A model generated the notes under the pieces. It made no database searches. It saw only the letters and a program-made list of their open reading frames with translations, and was not told the origin of the DNA. A DNA stretch of 64,000 nucleotides. Source: Actinocorallia herbida. GTDB lineage: Bacteria; Actinomycetota; Actinomycetes; Streptosporangiales; Streptosporangiaceae. This document shows, in pieces, positions 37,758-46,649 of this stretch. Both the position numbers and the translations under genes were made by a program. The DNA is taken from contig NZ_RJKE01000001.1 in NCBI RefSeq assembly GCF_003751225.1, forward strand, positions 1,674,001 to 1,738,000, read 5' to 3'. Each line of letters begins with the position of its first letter. The stretch's first letter is position 1.

Positions 37758-38945
37758 ATGAAGACTGTCGACGAGCTCGACGTGCGCGGTAAGAAGGTGC
37801 TGGTCCGGACGGACCTGAACGTGCCGCTCGACGGCGCGAAGATCACCGATGACGGGCGGATCCGGGCGAGCCTGCCCACGATCCGGCAGCTCGTGGAGAA
37901 GGGCGCGCGGGTCGTCGTCGTGGCGCACCTGGGCCGCCCCAAGGGCGAGCCGAAGCCCGAGTTCTCCCTCGGCCCGGTCGCCGGGCGCCTCGCCGAGCTG
38001 CTCGGCCAGGGCGTGGCGTTCGCCTCCGACACCGTCGGAGAGTCGGCCAAGGCCGTCGTGGCGGCGCTGGGCGACGGCGAGGTCGCGCTGCTGGAGAACC
38101 TGCGGTTCAACGCGGGCGAGACCAGCAAGGACGACGCCGAGCGCGGCGCGTTCGCCGACAGGCTCGCCGCTCTCGCGGACGTCTACGTCGGCGACGGCTT
38201 CGGCGCGGTGCACCGCAAGCACGCCTCGGTCTACGACGTGCCCCGCCGCCTCCCGCACGCGGCCGGCGGCCTCATCGCCACCGAGGTCGGCGTGCTGAAG
38301 AAGCTCACCAAGGACGTCGCCCGGCCTTATGCGGTCGTGCTCGGCGGCTCCAAGGTCTCCGACAAGCTCGGCGTCATCGACAACCTGCTGGAGACCGCCG
38401 ACCGCATCCTCATCGGCGGCGGCATGGTCTTCACCTTCCTCAAGGCCCAGGGCCACGAGGTCGGCAAGTCCCTCCTCGAAGAGGACCAGATCCCGGTCGT
38501 CCTCGACTACCTCGCGCGCGCCGAGGCCAAGGGCGTCGAGTTCGTCCTGCCCGTCGACATCGTCGCCGCGACCGCCTTCGCCGCGGACGCCGACCACGCC
38601 GTCGTCGCCGCGGACGCGATCCCCGCCGACCGGCTCGGCCTGGACATCGGCCCCGAGTCGGGCAAGCTGTTCGCCTCCCGGCTCGCCGACGCCAAGACGG
38701 TCTTCTGGAACGGCCCGATGGGCGTGTTCGAGATGGAGCCGTACTCCCACGGCACCCGCGCGGTCGCGCAGGGCCTGCTGGACTCGGCCGCCTTCACCGT
38801 CGTCGGCGGCGGCGACTCCGCGGCCGCGGTGCGCACCCTCGGGTTCGACGAGAACGCCTTCTCCCACATCTCCACCGGCGGCGGCGCCAGCCTCGAGTAC
38901 CTCGAAGGCAAGACCCTGCCCGGTCTCGAAGCTCTGGAGGACTGA
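37758..38945 (+). CDS. pgk: phosphoglycerate kinase
   Basis: The protein has 395 residues. ATG 37758 ([20 protein letters not shown]) is preferred over GTG 37746, which lies in the GAGGGG binding site. Substrate-binding [11 protein letters not shown], the hinge, and the nucleotide loop GGGDSAAAV with [11 protein letters not shown] are all present. It forms ATP and 3-phosphoglycerate. The start of tpiA is five bases after its stop. Confidence 0.96.
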   Translation: MKTVDELDVRGKKVLVRTDLNVPLDGAKITDDGRIRASLPTIRQLVEKGARVVVVAHLGRPKGEPKPEFSLGPVAGRLAELLGQGVAFASDTVGESAKAVVAALGDGEVALLENLRFNAGETSKDDAERGAFADRLAALADVYVGDGFGAVHRKHASVYDVPRRLPHAAGGLIATEVGVLKKLTKDVARPYAVVLGGSKVSDKLGVIDNLLETADRILIGGGMVFTFLKAQGHEVGKSLLEEDQIPVVLDYLARAEAKGVEFVLPVDIVAATAFAADADHAVVAADAIPADRLGLDIGPESGKLFASRLADAKTVFWNGPMGVFEMEPYSHGTRAVAQGLLDSAAFTVVGGGDSAAAVRTLGFDENAFSHISTGGGASLEYLEGKTLPGLEALED

Positions 38946-38950
38946 TCCTT

Positions 38951-39736
38951 ATGGCCCGCAAGCCCCTCATGGCCGGCAACTGGAAGATGCACAACAACCA
39001 CCTCGAGGCGATCCTGCTCGTGCAGAAGATCTCCTTCGGGCTCAAGGACAAGGACCACGAGGCGGTCGAGGTCGCCGTCCTGCCCCCGTTCACCGACATC
39101 CGCTCGGTGCAGACCGTCGTCGACGCCGACAAGCTCAAGCTGGTCTACGGCTCGCAGGACATCTCGGCGCACGACAAGGGCGCCTACACCGGCGAGATCT
39201 CCGGCTCGATGCTGGCCAAGCTCGGCTGCACCTTCGCCACCATCGGGCACTCCGAGCGCCGCCAGTACCACGGTGAGGACGACGCCCTGGTCAACGCCAA
39301 GACCAAGGCCGCGCTGAAGAACGGGCTGACCCCGATCGTCTGCGTCGGCGAGGGCCTGGACGTCCGCAAGGCGGGCGAGCAGGTGCCCTACACCCTCGCG
39401 CAGGTCGACGGGGCCCTGGAGGGCCTGACCGCCGAGCAGGCCAAGACCGTCGTCATCGCCTACGAGCCCGTCTGGGCGATCGGCACCGGCGAGGTCGCGA
39501 CCCCCGAGGACGCCCAGGAGGTCTGCGGCGCGATCCGGGGCCGGCTGGCCAAGCTCTACGACACCGACGTGGCCGAGTCCGTGCGCGTCCTGTACGGCGG
39601 CTCGATGAAGTCCTCGAACGTGGCGGGCATCATGGCCAAGCCGGACGTGGACGGAGGCCTCATCGGCGGCGCGGCGCTCGACGCGGATGAATTCGTCAAG
39701 ATCTGCCGATACCGGGACCATTCGGCAGTGAGCTGA
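38951..39736 (+). CDS. tpiA: triosephosphate isomerase
   Basis: The protein has 261 residues. The catalytic Lys lies in AGNWKMHNN, the electrophilic His in [11 protein letters not shown] and the catalytic Glu in [12 protein letters not shown]. The phosphate-gripping loop VLYGGSMK and GLIGGAALD close the barrel. It interconverts dihydroxyacetone phosphate and glyceraldehyde-3-phosphate. It is the third gene of the glycolytic unit, probably co-transcribed with pgk. Confidence 0.97.
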   Translation: MARKPLMAGNWKMHNNHLEAILLVQKISFGLKDKDHEAVEVAVLPPFTDIRSVQTVVDADKLKLVYGSQDISAHDKGAYTGEISGSMLAKLGCTFATIGHSERRQYHGEDDALVNAKTKAALKNGLTPIVCVGEGLDVRKAGEQVPYTLAQVDGALEGLTAEQAKTVVIAYEPVWAIGTGEVATPEDAQEVCGAIRGRLAKLYDTDVAESVRVLYGGSMKSSNVAGIMAKPDVDGGLIGGAALDADEFVKICRYRDHSAVS

Positions 39737-39762
39737 CGCCAAACTTCAACGCCCGTGGGGTA

Positions 39763-39776
39763 GGTTCAGCTGAACC
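39763..39776. promoter_or_regulatory. 14-bp perfect palindrome in the secG promoter region
   Basis: GGTTCAGCTGAACC lies 27 bases after the tpiA stop and upstream of a possible -10 (CATAGC) of secG. It could be an operator. There is no loop, so it is less likely to be a terminator. Confidence 0.4.
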
Positions 39777-39890
39777 ACCGGCTCGTTCGTCGTACCCTTC
39801 ATAGCGTTGGGTAAACCGTTCGTCCGTGCCGGACGTCCTATACATTCAAACGAGCCCCGCAGCCGCGGGGCGGCTCAGAAGGCGCTAACC

Positions 39891-40130
39891 GTGATTCTTG
39901 CAACCTCGATCGTGCTGATCATCACGAGCCTGCTCTTGATCGTGCTCGTGCTGCTGCACAAGGGCAAGGGCGGAGGCCTGTCGGACATGTTCGGCGGCGG
40001 CATCTCCTCCTCGCTCGGCGGATCATCGGTCGTCGAGCGCAACCTGGACCGTCTCACGATCGCCACCGGAGTGATCTGGTTCGCCGCCATCGTGGTACTC
40101 GGCTTTCTGTACAAGGCCAAGGGCCTGTAG
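39891..40130 (+). CDS. secG: preprotein translocase subunit SecG
   Basis: The protein has 79 residues from GTG 39891 with AGAAGG upstream. It has two transmembrane segments, ATSIVLIITSLLLIVLVLLH at the N terminus and ATGVIWFAAIVVLGFLY at the C terminus. They are separated by the conserved KGKGGGLSDMFGGGISSSLG loop. It is an auxiliary SecYEG subunit. Its position after tpiA is conserved in actinobacteria. Confidence 0.95.
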   Translation: MILATSIVLIITSLLLIVLVLLHKGKGGGLSDMFGGGISSSLGGSSVVERNLDRLTIATGVIWFAAIVVLGFLYKAKGL

Positions 40131-40167
40131 ATCTGAGCGCAGCAGCGGCTGCAACAAACCTTTCGAA

Positions 40168-40194
40168 CGCGCCGGGAGCCTGGCTCCCGGCGCG
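40168..40194 (+). terminator. 12-bp stem terminator after secG
   Basis: CGCGCCGGGAGC pairs perfectly with GCTCCCGGCGCG around a three-base loop, 38 bases after the secG stop and upstream of rbpA. Confidence 0.85.
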
Positions 40195-40218
40195 CATGAT
40201 TCACTTTGAGGAGTGTCC

Positions 40219-40593
40219 GTGGCTAGTGGCAGTGCCATTCGCGGCAGCAGGGTAGGCGCCGGCCCGATGGGCGAGGCGGAGCGCGGCGAGGCCGCCCCTC
40301 GCGTCATCATCAGCTTCTACTGTGCCAACAAGCACGAGACCCGGCCCAGCTTCGCCAGCGACTGCCAGGTCCCCGAGACCTGGGACTGCCCGCGGTGCGG
40401 CCTGCCCGCCGGCACGGACTCCGCGAACCCGCCCGCGGCCCCCAAGAACGAGCCCTACAAGACCCACCTCGCCTACGTGAAGGAGCGCCGCTCCGACGCC
40501 GACGGCCAGGCCATCCTCGACGAGGCCCTCGGCAAGCTCCGTGAGCGCCGCCGTCTCGTCCAGGCCGCCATGGCGGCCGCGGCCCGCAACTAG
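40219..40593 (+). CDS. rbpA: RNA polymerase-binding protein RbpA
   Basis: The protein has 124 residues from GTG 40219 with GAGGAG at 40208. The first residues ASGSAIRGSRVGAGPMGEAE form the N-terminal tail that contacts the polymerase. A zinc-binding core has CANKH and CPRCG, and the basic C-terminal sigma-interaction helix region is [10 protein letters not shown]. It activates transcription with the principal sigma factor and affects rifampicin tolerance in Streptomyces and mycobacteria. I see no clear SigR-type promoter upstream. Confidence 0.96.
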   Translation: MASGSAIRGSRVGAGPMGEAERGEAAPRVIISFYCANKHETRPSFASDCQVPETWDCPRCGLPAGTDSANPPAAPKNEPYKTHLAYVKERRSDADGQAILDEALGKLRERRRLVQAAMAAAARN

Positions 40594-40607
40594 GGCTCCC
40601 GGCACAA

Positions 40608-40659
40608 GCGCGCAGAAGGCCCGGTTCCCCCGCGCGGGGGAACCGGGCCTTCTGCGCGC
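40608..40659 (+). terminator. 24-bp perfect stem terminator after rbpA
   Basis: GCGCGCAGAAGGCCCGG continuing into TTCCCCC pairs without mismatch with its complement across a GCGC tetraloop, a total of 24 bp. It begins 14 bases after the rbpA stop and insulates it from the accessory block that follows. Confidence 0.9.
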
Positions 40660-40700
40660 CCGGGGTGATCTCCGGGTGATCGCCGGGCTACCGTGGGCGC

Positions 40701-41051
40701 ATGGGACTGAAGCTGGCGGCGGTGACCGTGGACTGCGCGGAGCCGAGGAGCCTGGCGCGGTGGTGGGCCGACGCGCTGGGCGGGGAGATCGTCGCGGACT
40801 ACGAGGTCTACGTGGCGGTGGCCGGGGCCGGGGGAGTGCTCAGCTTCCAGAAGGTCCCGGCGCCGACACCGGGCAAGAACCGGATCCATGTGGACTTCGG
40901 GGCCGCCGACCGGACGGCGGAGGTAGCCCGGCTCATCGCGCTCGGCGCCGTCGAGGTCGGCACGCACACCTTCGGGGACCTCACCTGGACGGTCCTGGCC
41001 GATCCCGACGGCAACCGGTTCTGTGTCTCGGAGGAGTCTTCCGGCGGATGA
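40701..41051 (+). CDS. VOC superfamily glyoxalase-like protein
   Basis: The protein has 116 residues and a single vicinal-oxygen-chelate module pair: LAAVTVDCAEPRSLARWWAD, RIHVDFGAADRTAEVARLIA and TVLADPDGNRFCV. The DPDGN ending is typical of the glyoxalase-like family (PF18029 type). It could bind or modify a small molecule, but the metal ligands are incomplete and no substrate can be named. It is the first gene of the accessory block between rbpA and pgl. Confidence 0.8.
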   Translation: MGLKLAAVTVDCAEPRSLARWWADALGGEIVADYEVYVAVAGAGGVLSFQKVPAPTPGKNRIHVDFGAADRTAEVARLIALGAVEVGTHTFGDLTWTVLADPDGNRFCVSEESSGG

Positions 41052-41158
41052 TCCCGTGTTCGTGTGATGCCGTCGGGCACGCTGGGATCTACGGTGAAAG
41101 ATGACTGATCATCAACGGCGATATCGATCATCGGGGACGATGGCGGAGGAGCGGGGAC

Positions 41159-42499
41159 ATGGCTGAAGAGGCGGATGTCGTGGTCGTCGGGCTGGGGCCC
41201 GGTGGGGAGAACGCGGCGGGGCTGCTCGCGGAGGCGGGGCTCTCGGTGACGGCGGTGGAGGCCGGGCTGGTCGGCGGCGAGTGCCCGTACTACGGGTGCG
41301 TGCCGACGAAGATGATGGTCCGGGCCGCGGACGCGCTGGGCGAGGCGCGCCGGGTCCCGCACTTCGCCGGACGGGCCGAGGTCACCGCCGACTTCGGGGT
41401 CGCCGCGAAGCGGGTCAGGGAGCAGGCCACCGACGACTGGAACGACAAGGTCGCGGCCGACCGCCTCACCGGAAAGGGCGTCACCCTGGTGCGCGGGTAC
41501 GGCGTGCTGACGGGGCCTCGCGAGGTCACCGTCGGCGACCGGGTGATCCGGGGCCGCAAGGGCGTCCTGGTGAACCCGGGCACGGCGCCGCTCGTCCCGC
41601 CCATCGACGGGCTCGCTGGCACCCCCTTCTGGACCAACCGCGACGCCGTCAAGGCCACCGAGGCCCCGGTGTCGCTGATCGTGCTGGGCGGCGGCGCGAT
41701 CGGCGTCGAGCTGGCGCAGGTCTTCGCGAGGTTCGGCACGAAGGTGACCGTCGTCGAAGGCTCGGAAAGGCTCGTCGCCCCCTTGGAGCCGGAGGCGGGG
41801 GACCTGCTGCGCAAGGTCTTCGAGGCCGAGGGGATCACCGTGCACACCGGCGCCCGGGCGTCGCGGGTGGGCCACGACGGCGCGGAGTTCACCCTGGAGC
41901 TCGGCGGCCGGACCGTCCGGGCCGAGCGCCTGCTGGTCGCCACGGGCCGTAAGACCGACCTGGAGCGCCTCGGGGTCGCCGCCGTGGGGCTCGATCCCAA
42001 AGCGCGCTCCATCCCCGTCGACGGCCGGATGAGGGCCGGAGACGGCCTGTGGGCCATCGGCGACGCCACGGGCAAGGGCGCGTTCACGCACGTGTCGATG
42101 TACCAGTCGGCGATCGCGGTCCGCGACATCCTCGGCCAGGACGGCCCCGAGGCCGACTACCACGCGCTCCCGCACGTCACCTTCACCGATCCGGAGATCG
42201 GCGGGGTCGGGCTGACCGAGGCCAGGGCGCGGGAGGCGGGGATCGAGGTGCGCACCGCGACCACCGACATCGGCGCGTCCACCCGGGGCTGGATCCACGA
42301 GGCCGAGGGGTTCGTCAAGCTCGTGGCCGACGGCGACCACCTCGTCGGCGCCGCCGTCGCCGGCCCGTACGGCGGCGAGATCCTGGGCTTCCTGGCCCTC
42401 GCCGTCCAGGCCCGGGTCCCGGTGGAGACCCTCAAGCACATGATCTACGCCTACCCGACGTTCCACCGGGCGATCGAGGCGACGGTCGCCGAGCTCTGA
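41159..42499 (+). CDS. FAD-dependent pyridine nucleotide-disulfide oxidoreductase
   Basis: The protein has 446 residues. The FAD-binding GLGPGGENAAGLLAEAG, redox-active pair GGECPYYGCVPTKM (CxxxxC), NAD(P)-binding GGGAIGVELAQVFARFG and FAD site GDATGKG give the class I disulfide-reductase layout. At the C terminus the catalytic HPTxxE of lipoamide dehydrogenase is replaced by YPTFHR, so the usual His-Glu dyad is missing. The disulfide is present, so a mercuric-reductase-like or quinone/thiol reductase role is possible. It is not the E3 of a pyruvate dehydrogenase complex. GAGGAG precedes the ATG. Confidence 0.85.
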   Translation: MAEEADVVVVGLGPGGENAAGLLAEAGLSVTAVEAGLVGGECPYYGCVPTKMMVRAADALGEARRVPHFAGRAEVTADFGVAAKRVREQATDDWNDKVAADRLTGKGVTLVRGYGVLTGPREVTVGDRVIRGRKGVLVNPGTAPLVPPIDGLAGTPFWTNRDAVKATEAPVSLIVLGGGAIGVELAQVFARFGTKVTVVEGSERLVAPLEPEAGDLLRKVFEAEGITVHTGARASRVGHDGAEFTLELGGRTVRAERLLVATGRKTDLERLGVAAVGLDPKARSIPVDGRMRAGDGLWAIGDATGKGAFTHVSMYQSAIAVRDILGQDGPEADYHALPHVTFTDPEIGGVGLTEARAREAGIEVRTATTDIGASTRGWIHEAEGFVKLVADGDHLVGAAVAGPYGGEILGFLALAVQARVPVETLKHMIYAYPTFHRAIEATVAEL

Positions 42500-42569
42500 C
42501 CGGATCGTTCCGCCCCCGGGCCAGGCCGTGTCTGTCCGGGGGCGGCCGGGGCCGGGCAGTATCGGGGGC

Positions 42570-43151
42570 ATGACCCGAGCACACCTCGTCATCGACGTCC
42601 AGGAGTCCTTCCGCGCGCTGCCGTCCTGGGAGGTGATCTCCGAGCCCAAGATCGCCGACCGGGTCGGCGAACTCGTCGCGGGCGCCAGGGAGAGGGGCGA
42701 CCTCGTCGTCTGGATCCTGCACGCCGCGGCCGGCTCGGGCACCGCCTTCGACCCGGCCCTCGGCCTCGTCCGCCCGCTGGACGAGCTGGCGCCGCTGCCG
42801 GACGAGCCCGTCCTCACCAAGACCGCGCACAACGCCTTCACCACCACCGGCCTGCACAAGCTGCTCACCGAGCGGGGGATCACCGAGGTCTCGGTCAGCG
42901 GCATCCGCACCGAGCAGTGCGTGGAGACCACCGCGCGGGTCGCGTCCGACCTCGGCTTCGCCGTGCTGTTCGTCACCGAGGCGACCGCCACCCATCCGCT
43001 GGGCGCCCCCGGCACCCCGCCCGACGCCTCCGCGGCCGACCTGCTGGCCGACCCCCGGACGCTCCCGGCCGCGGAGGTCATCCGCAGGACCGAGTACGCC
43101 CTGTCCGGAAGGTTCGCGCGGATCGCCACCATCGCGGACGCCATAGGCTGA
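42570..43151 (+). CDS. isochorismatase-fold cysteine hydrolase
   Basis: The protein has 193 residues from ATG 42570, apparently with CAGTAT as a near -10. The catalytic triad is visible as Asp9 (LVIDVQESF), Lys84 (VLTKTAHNAF) and Cys117 (GIRTEQCVET). Such enzymes hydrolyse amides, for example nicotinamide or related compounds. The substrate is not identifiable. The next gene, seven bases on, encodes a GlxA-type regulator, a frequent partner of this family. Confidence 0.88.
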   Translation: MTRAHLVIDVQESFRALPSWEVISEPKIADRVGELVAGARERGDLVVWILHAAAGSGTAFDPALGLVRPLDELAPLPDEPVLTKTAHNAFTTTGLHKLLTERGITEVSVSGIRTEQCVETTARVASDLGFAVLFVTEATATHPLGAPGTPPDASAADLLADPRTLPAAEVIRRTEYALSGRFARIATIADAIG

Positions 43152-43158
43152 CCAGATC

Positions 43159-44133
43159 ATGTCGAAGGTCGTGTTCCTGCTGCTGCCGGGCATCCATCTG
43201 CTGGACCTCGCGGGACCCGCGCAGGTCTTCTCCTCGGCGTCCGAACTCGGCTTCGGCTACGACCTGCACTACGTCGCCGAGCGGCCGCGGGTGCCCTCGC
43301 ACCAGGGGCTCCCGCTGGCCGCCGGGACCAGCTGGCCCGATCTCGGTCCCGACGACCTGGTGCTGGTCCCCGGCTGGCACGGCACGAGCCCCGTCGGGGC
43401 GGACGCGGCCCGCCGTCTCGCGGCGCACCACGCGGGCGGCGGGACCGTCGCGAGCGTCTGCGCCGGGGCCGACGCGCTGGGCAGGGCGGGCCTGCTCGAC
43501 GGCCGCCGCTGCACCACCCACCACGCGCTCCAGGACGCCCTGGCCCGGCGGTATCCGAAGGCCACGGTCGTCCGGGACATCCTCTACGTCGCCGACGACC
43601 GGGTGGTGACGTCGGCGGGGATCGCCAGCGGCACCGACCTCGCGCTGCACCTCCTGGCCGAGAGGCACGGGCCCGCCGCGGCGGCGCGGGTGGCCCGATC
43701 GATGGTCGTCTACGTGCGCCGCAACGGTGACGAGCCGCAGGCCAGCGTCATGCTCGCGCACCGCGCGCACCTGTCCGACGCCGTCCACCGGGTGCAGGAC
43801 CTCATCGACGCACGCTTCGCCGAGCCGCTGACGCTCGCCGGCCTCGCCGCGCACGCCGGGGTCAGCCCGCGCACCCTGACCCGCCGCTTCACCGCCGCGA
43901 CCGGCCTCACCCCGCTGCGCTACCAGCAGCTCCTGCGCGCCGAGCACGCCGAGCGGCTGATCGCCCGGGGCGGCACGGTCGAGGCGGCGGCCCATGCCGT
44001 GGGCTTCCAGGACGCCCGCATGCTCCGCCGGCTGCGCGCCCGCGGGGGCGGGGCGGACACCCGTCTGGAGGAGGAGCCGGGCGCGTCAGGATCGGCATTC
44101 CGGAGGAGGGGAACGGGATTCCCCGTTCCCTAG
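43159..44133 (+). CDS. GlxA family transcriptional regulator (DJ-1/PfpI plus AraC)
   Basis: The protein has 324 residues. The N-terminal DJ-1/PfpI-like domain (1-190) has the nucleophile-elbow Cys101 in ASVCAGADAL. The C-terminal AraC domain (about 215-310) has LAAHAGVSPRTLTRRFTAAT and AAAHAVGFQDARMLRRL. Such regulators control adjacent amidase-like genes, here the isochorismatase-fold enzyme with which it is probably co-transcribed. The C-terminal tail after the AraC domain is Gly/Arg-rich, and its last codons overlap a hairpin. Confidence 0.9.
   Translation: MSKVVFLLLPGIHLLDLAGPAQVFSSASELGFGYDLHYVAERPRVPSHQGLPLAAGTSWPDLGPDDLVLVPGWHGTSPVGADAARRLAAHHAGGGTVASVCAGADALGRAGLLDGRRCTTHHALQDALARRYPKATVVRDILYVADDRVVTSAGIASGTDLALHLLAERHGPAAAARVARSMVVYVRRNGDEPQASVMLAHRAHLSDAVHRVQDLIDARFAEPLTLAGLAAHAGVSPRTLTRRFTAATGLTPLRYQQLLRAEHAERLIARGGTVEAAAHAVGFQDARMLRRLRARGGGADTRLEEEPGASGSAFRRRGTGFPVP
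44109..44130. terminator. hairpin over the 3' end of the glxA-like gene
   Basis: GGGAACGGG pairs with CCCGTTCCC over ATTC, ending directly before the TAG stop. It lies just ahead of TAGTCT, the likely -10 of the next gene, so it could be a terminator or an operator. Confidence 0.5.
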
Positions 44134-44143
44134 TCTGAAGTGC

Positions 44144-44950
44144 ATGACAGCGGGCGATACCGGACGGCGATTGGCAGAACCCGGTGAACTGGACACCCGG
44201 GTCGAGGTGTACACGCTGGCGCTCGACGGGCGCCGCTACGAGCTGGTGTGCGCGAAGTCGGGGGCGCTGGGCGTCCGGGCGCGGCTGCTGGTGGACGGCG
44301 AGGAGCGGGCCGAGACGGTCAAGGAGCTGGAGTCGCTCAAGCTCGCCGACGGCGACCTGGCGATCGAGGTCAAAGTCGACTTCCGTCGCCGCCCGAAGAA
44401 GATCAAGGCCAGGTTCGCGGGCCGTGAGGTGCACTTCATCCCGCCCGAGGGCTCACACCTCGCCAAGCTGGAGCGCTGGGAACGCGAACGCCCGCTCCGC
44501 TACGCCTCCCGCCACGTCCTCATCGCCACCGCCCAGGTCCTGATCCCCCTGCTGGGCCTCAGCGCCCTGCTCCGCCTGCTCGTCCCCCGCGTCGACTGGC
44601 CCGACCTGCCGCACCTCGACCTGCCGTCCGTCCCCTGGCCGGACCTCCCCGACCTGCGCCCGGACCTCGACCTCCCGGACCTCACGCCCCCGCAATGGCT
44701 CCAGCCGCTTCTCGACGCGGGCAAGCTCCTCGGCCCGATCCTCCTGGCCGTCGCCATCGCCGTTCGCGAGATCCGCAAGAACCGCCGCAAGTTCGCCGCC
44801 CGAGAGGCCGCCGCCCGCGCCTCCCGGAACGCCTCCGACGGGCCGGTGGAAGGCCCCCGTGCGGCAGCGGCGGAGCCCCGGGACGAGGGGGCCCGCTCCG
44901 GCGCCGAAGGCACGGCGGACGCGGACCCGGAGCGCGGCCCGGAGCGCTAG
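44144..44950 (+). CDS. two-TM membrane protein with Pro-Asp-Leu loop
   Basis: The protein has 268 residues from ATG 44144, apparently leaderless (TAGTCT seven bases upstream). The N-terminal cytoplasmic domain of about 115 residues is beta-rich and charged (VDFRRRPKKIKARFAGREVH). A membrane segment covers residues 124-147 and a second about 190-208. Between them (148-183) lies a loop built of PDL/LDLP units, such as WPDLPHLDLP and WPDLPDLRPDLDLPDL. The cytoplasmic tail is Arg- then Glu/Ala-rich. I do not recognise the family. Its TAG stop shares CTAG with the stop of the convergent maoC gene. Confidence 0.7.
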   Translation: MTAGDTGRRLAEPGELDTRVEVYTLALDGRRYELVCAKSGALGVRARLLVDGEERAETVKELESLKLADGDLAIEVKVDFRRRPKKIKARFAGREVHFIPPEGSHLAKLERWERERPLRYASRHVLIATAQVLIPLLGLSALLRLLVPRVDWPDLPHLDLPSVPWPDLPDLRPDLDLPDLTPPQWLQPLLDAGKLLGPILLAVAIAVREIRKNRRKFAAREAAARASRNASDGPVEGPRAAAAEPRDEGARSGAEGTADADPERGPER

Positions 44951-45405
44951 TTGTCGCGGTAGAGGGCCAGAACTTCGGCGACGCAGGCGGGGCGGCGCTG
45001 GCCGTCGATCTCCATGGTGACCTTGAGGGTGCCGAGCTTGCCGGCGGGGGAGTTCTTGAGGTCCATGAGGACGGCCCTGGCGCGGACCTTGGCGCCGACG
45101 GGGACGGGGGTGTGGAAGCGGACCTTGTTCAGGCCGAAGTTCACCACCATCGTCAGGGACTCGACGGCGAAGGTCTGCGCGACGTGGGAGGTGACGAGGC
45201 TCAGGGTCAGGTAGCCGTGCGCGATGGTGGTGCCGAACGGGCTCTCGGTCGCGGCCCGCTCGGGGTCGATGTGGATCCACTGGTGGTCACCCGTGGCGTC
45301 GGCGAAGGTGTTCACCTGCTCCTGGGTGATCTCCTGCCACTCGCTGTGGCCGAGTTCCTCGCCGACGGCCGCGGCGAACTCCGCAAGATCGGTGAACGTG
45401 CGCAT
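44947..45405 (-). CDS. MaoC-like (R)-specific enoyl-CoA hydratase
   Basis: The protein has 152 residues from ATG 45405 with GAGGAG eight bases upstream. It is a single hot-dog domain with the hydratase-2 catalytic Asp/His in FADATGDHQWIHIDPERA and the NodN-like GTTIAHGYLTLSL. It would hydrate trans-2-enoyl-CoA to the (R)-3-hydroxyacyl-CoA. It stands alone, divergent from the dienelactone hydrolase gene, with no other beta-oxidation genes nearby. Confidence 0.9.
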   Translation of the reverse strand: MRTFTDLAEFAAAVGEELGHSEWQEITQEQVNTFADATGDHQWIHIDPERAATESPFGTTIAHGYLTLSLVTSHVAQTFAVESLTMVVNFGLNKVRFHTPVPVGAKVRARAVLMDLKNSPAGKLGTLKVTMEIDGQRRPACVAEVLALYRDN

Positions 45406-45531
45406 GGGGGCAACTCCTCGGGGGTCGGTCGGATTGGGATATTCCAGCACGACCCGCCGGTCAGTGCGAACCGGCCCCCTGGTCGGCGGGCCGGTTGGAC
45501 GGGCCCCGGTGATCTCTGATATCCGGACCCG

Positions 45532-46296
45532 ATGAACCAGACCATCGACTCCGCAGACGCGTTCACCTCGGGCACGATCCCGATCCCCGGCCATCAGGGC
45601 GACGAGATCGAGGCCTACCTGGCCCGTCCCCTGGCGGCCGCGCCGCGCGGCGGCGTGATCGTGCTGCACCACATGCCCGGGTACGACGAGGGAAGCAAGG
45701 AGATCGTGCGCAGGTTCGCCGCGCGCGGCTACAACGCGATCATGCCGAACCTGCACTACCGGGACGCGCCGGGCGCCGACCCGGACGACGCCGCGGCGGC
45801 CAGCCGGGCGAACGGGGGCGTCCCGGACGAGCGGCTCGTCGGGGACGCCGCGGGCGCCGCCGCCCGCCTGCGGGGCCTGCCGAACGCCAACGGCAGGGTC
45901 GGCGTCATCGGCTACTGCTCGGGCGGCCGCCAGGCGTTCCTCGCGGCCTGCTCCCTCGATCTGGACGCCGCGGTGGACTGCTACGGCGCGTTCGTCACCG
46001 CCCACTCGCCCGACGGCTACCCCGTCGTCGTCCCGCCCGTCGTGGGGCTGGCGAAGGACCTGGCGTGCCCGCTGCTCGGCCTGTTCGGCGCCGACGACAA
46101 GTTCCCCGCGCCGAGCGAGACCGCCGAGCTGTCCGCGGTCCTCACCGAGCTGGGCAAGGAGTTCGAGTTCCACACCTACGAGGGCGCGGGCCACGCGTTC
46201 TTCTCGGTGAACCGTCCGGCCTACCGCCCGGAGGCCGCGGTGTCGGGCTGGGCGCGCGTGTTCGACTTCTACGGGCGGCACCTGCACACCCGGTAG
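45532..46296 (+). CDS. dienelactone hydrolase family protein
   Basis: The protein has 254 residues. It has an alpha/beta-hydrolase fold with the dienelactone-hydrolase triad Cys129 (GYCSGGR), Asp188 (GADDKFP) and His221 (GAGHAFF). The early VLHHMPGYDEGSKEI forms the oxyanion region. It is close to carboxymethylenebutenolidases of chlorocatechol pathways, but other such genes are absent, so a general lactone or ester hydrolase is more likely. TGATAT upstream may be a -10 box. Confidence 0.88.
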   Translation: MNQTIDSADAFTSGTIPIPGHQGDEIEAYLARPLAAAPRGGVIVLHHMPGYDEGSKEIVRRFAARGYNAIMPNLHYRDAPGADPDDAAAASRANGGVPDERLVGDAAGAAARLRGLPNANGRVGVIGYCSGGRQAFLAACSLDLDAAVDCYGAFVTAHSPDGYPVVVPPVVGLAKDLACPLLGLFGADDKFPAPSETAELSAVLTELGKEFEFHTYEGAGHAFFSVNRPAYRPEAAVSGWARVFDFYGRHLHTR

Positions 46297-46363
46297 CCGC
46301 CCCGCGGCCCGGACGGGCGGCGCGCGGCCGCCGCCGTCCGGCGCCATGGCAGGCTAGGACGCC

Positions 46364-46642
46364 ATGTGCACCTATCACACCGAGTTCGCCGAACTGGAGG
46401 GCAGCGCCAAGGGCAAGGACGGATGGTTCTCCGTCACCCGCGCCGCCGTCTACGTCGACCACCCGTACCACGCGCCGCTGGACCACTCGGTGAACATCGA
46501 CTTCACCGCGCCCGAGCTCGGGCCGGCCGCCCGGGTGGCGGTGGAGCTGACCGAGGAGTCCGCGCGCGCCCTCGTCGCGGCGATCGAGGCGGCGCTCGCC
46601 GCCGCGCCCCCCGGCCTCGCGGCGAGCCCCGCGAAGTCCTGA
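46364..46642 (+). CDS. DUF6295 family small protein
   Basis: The protein has 92 residues, beginning MCTYHTEFAELEGSAKGKDG and ending with an Ala-rich helix (ALVAAIEAALAAA). The pattern with DHPYHAPLDHSVNIDF and a fixed VAVELTEESARALV matches what I recall of the actinobacterial DUF6295 family. The function is unknown. The conserved Cys, His and Asp residues could bind metal. It is convergent with the histidine phosphatase gene, seven bases away. Confidence 0.75.
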   Translation: MCTYHTEFAELEGSAKGKDGWFSVTRAAVYVDHPYHAPLDHSVNIDFTAPELGPAARVAVELTEESARALVAAIEAALAAAPPGLAASPAKS

Positions 46643-46649
46643 GCGCGCC

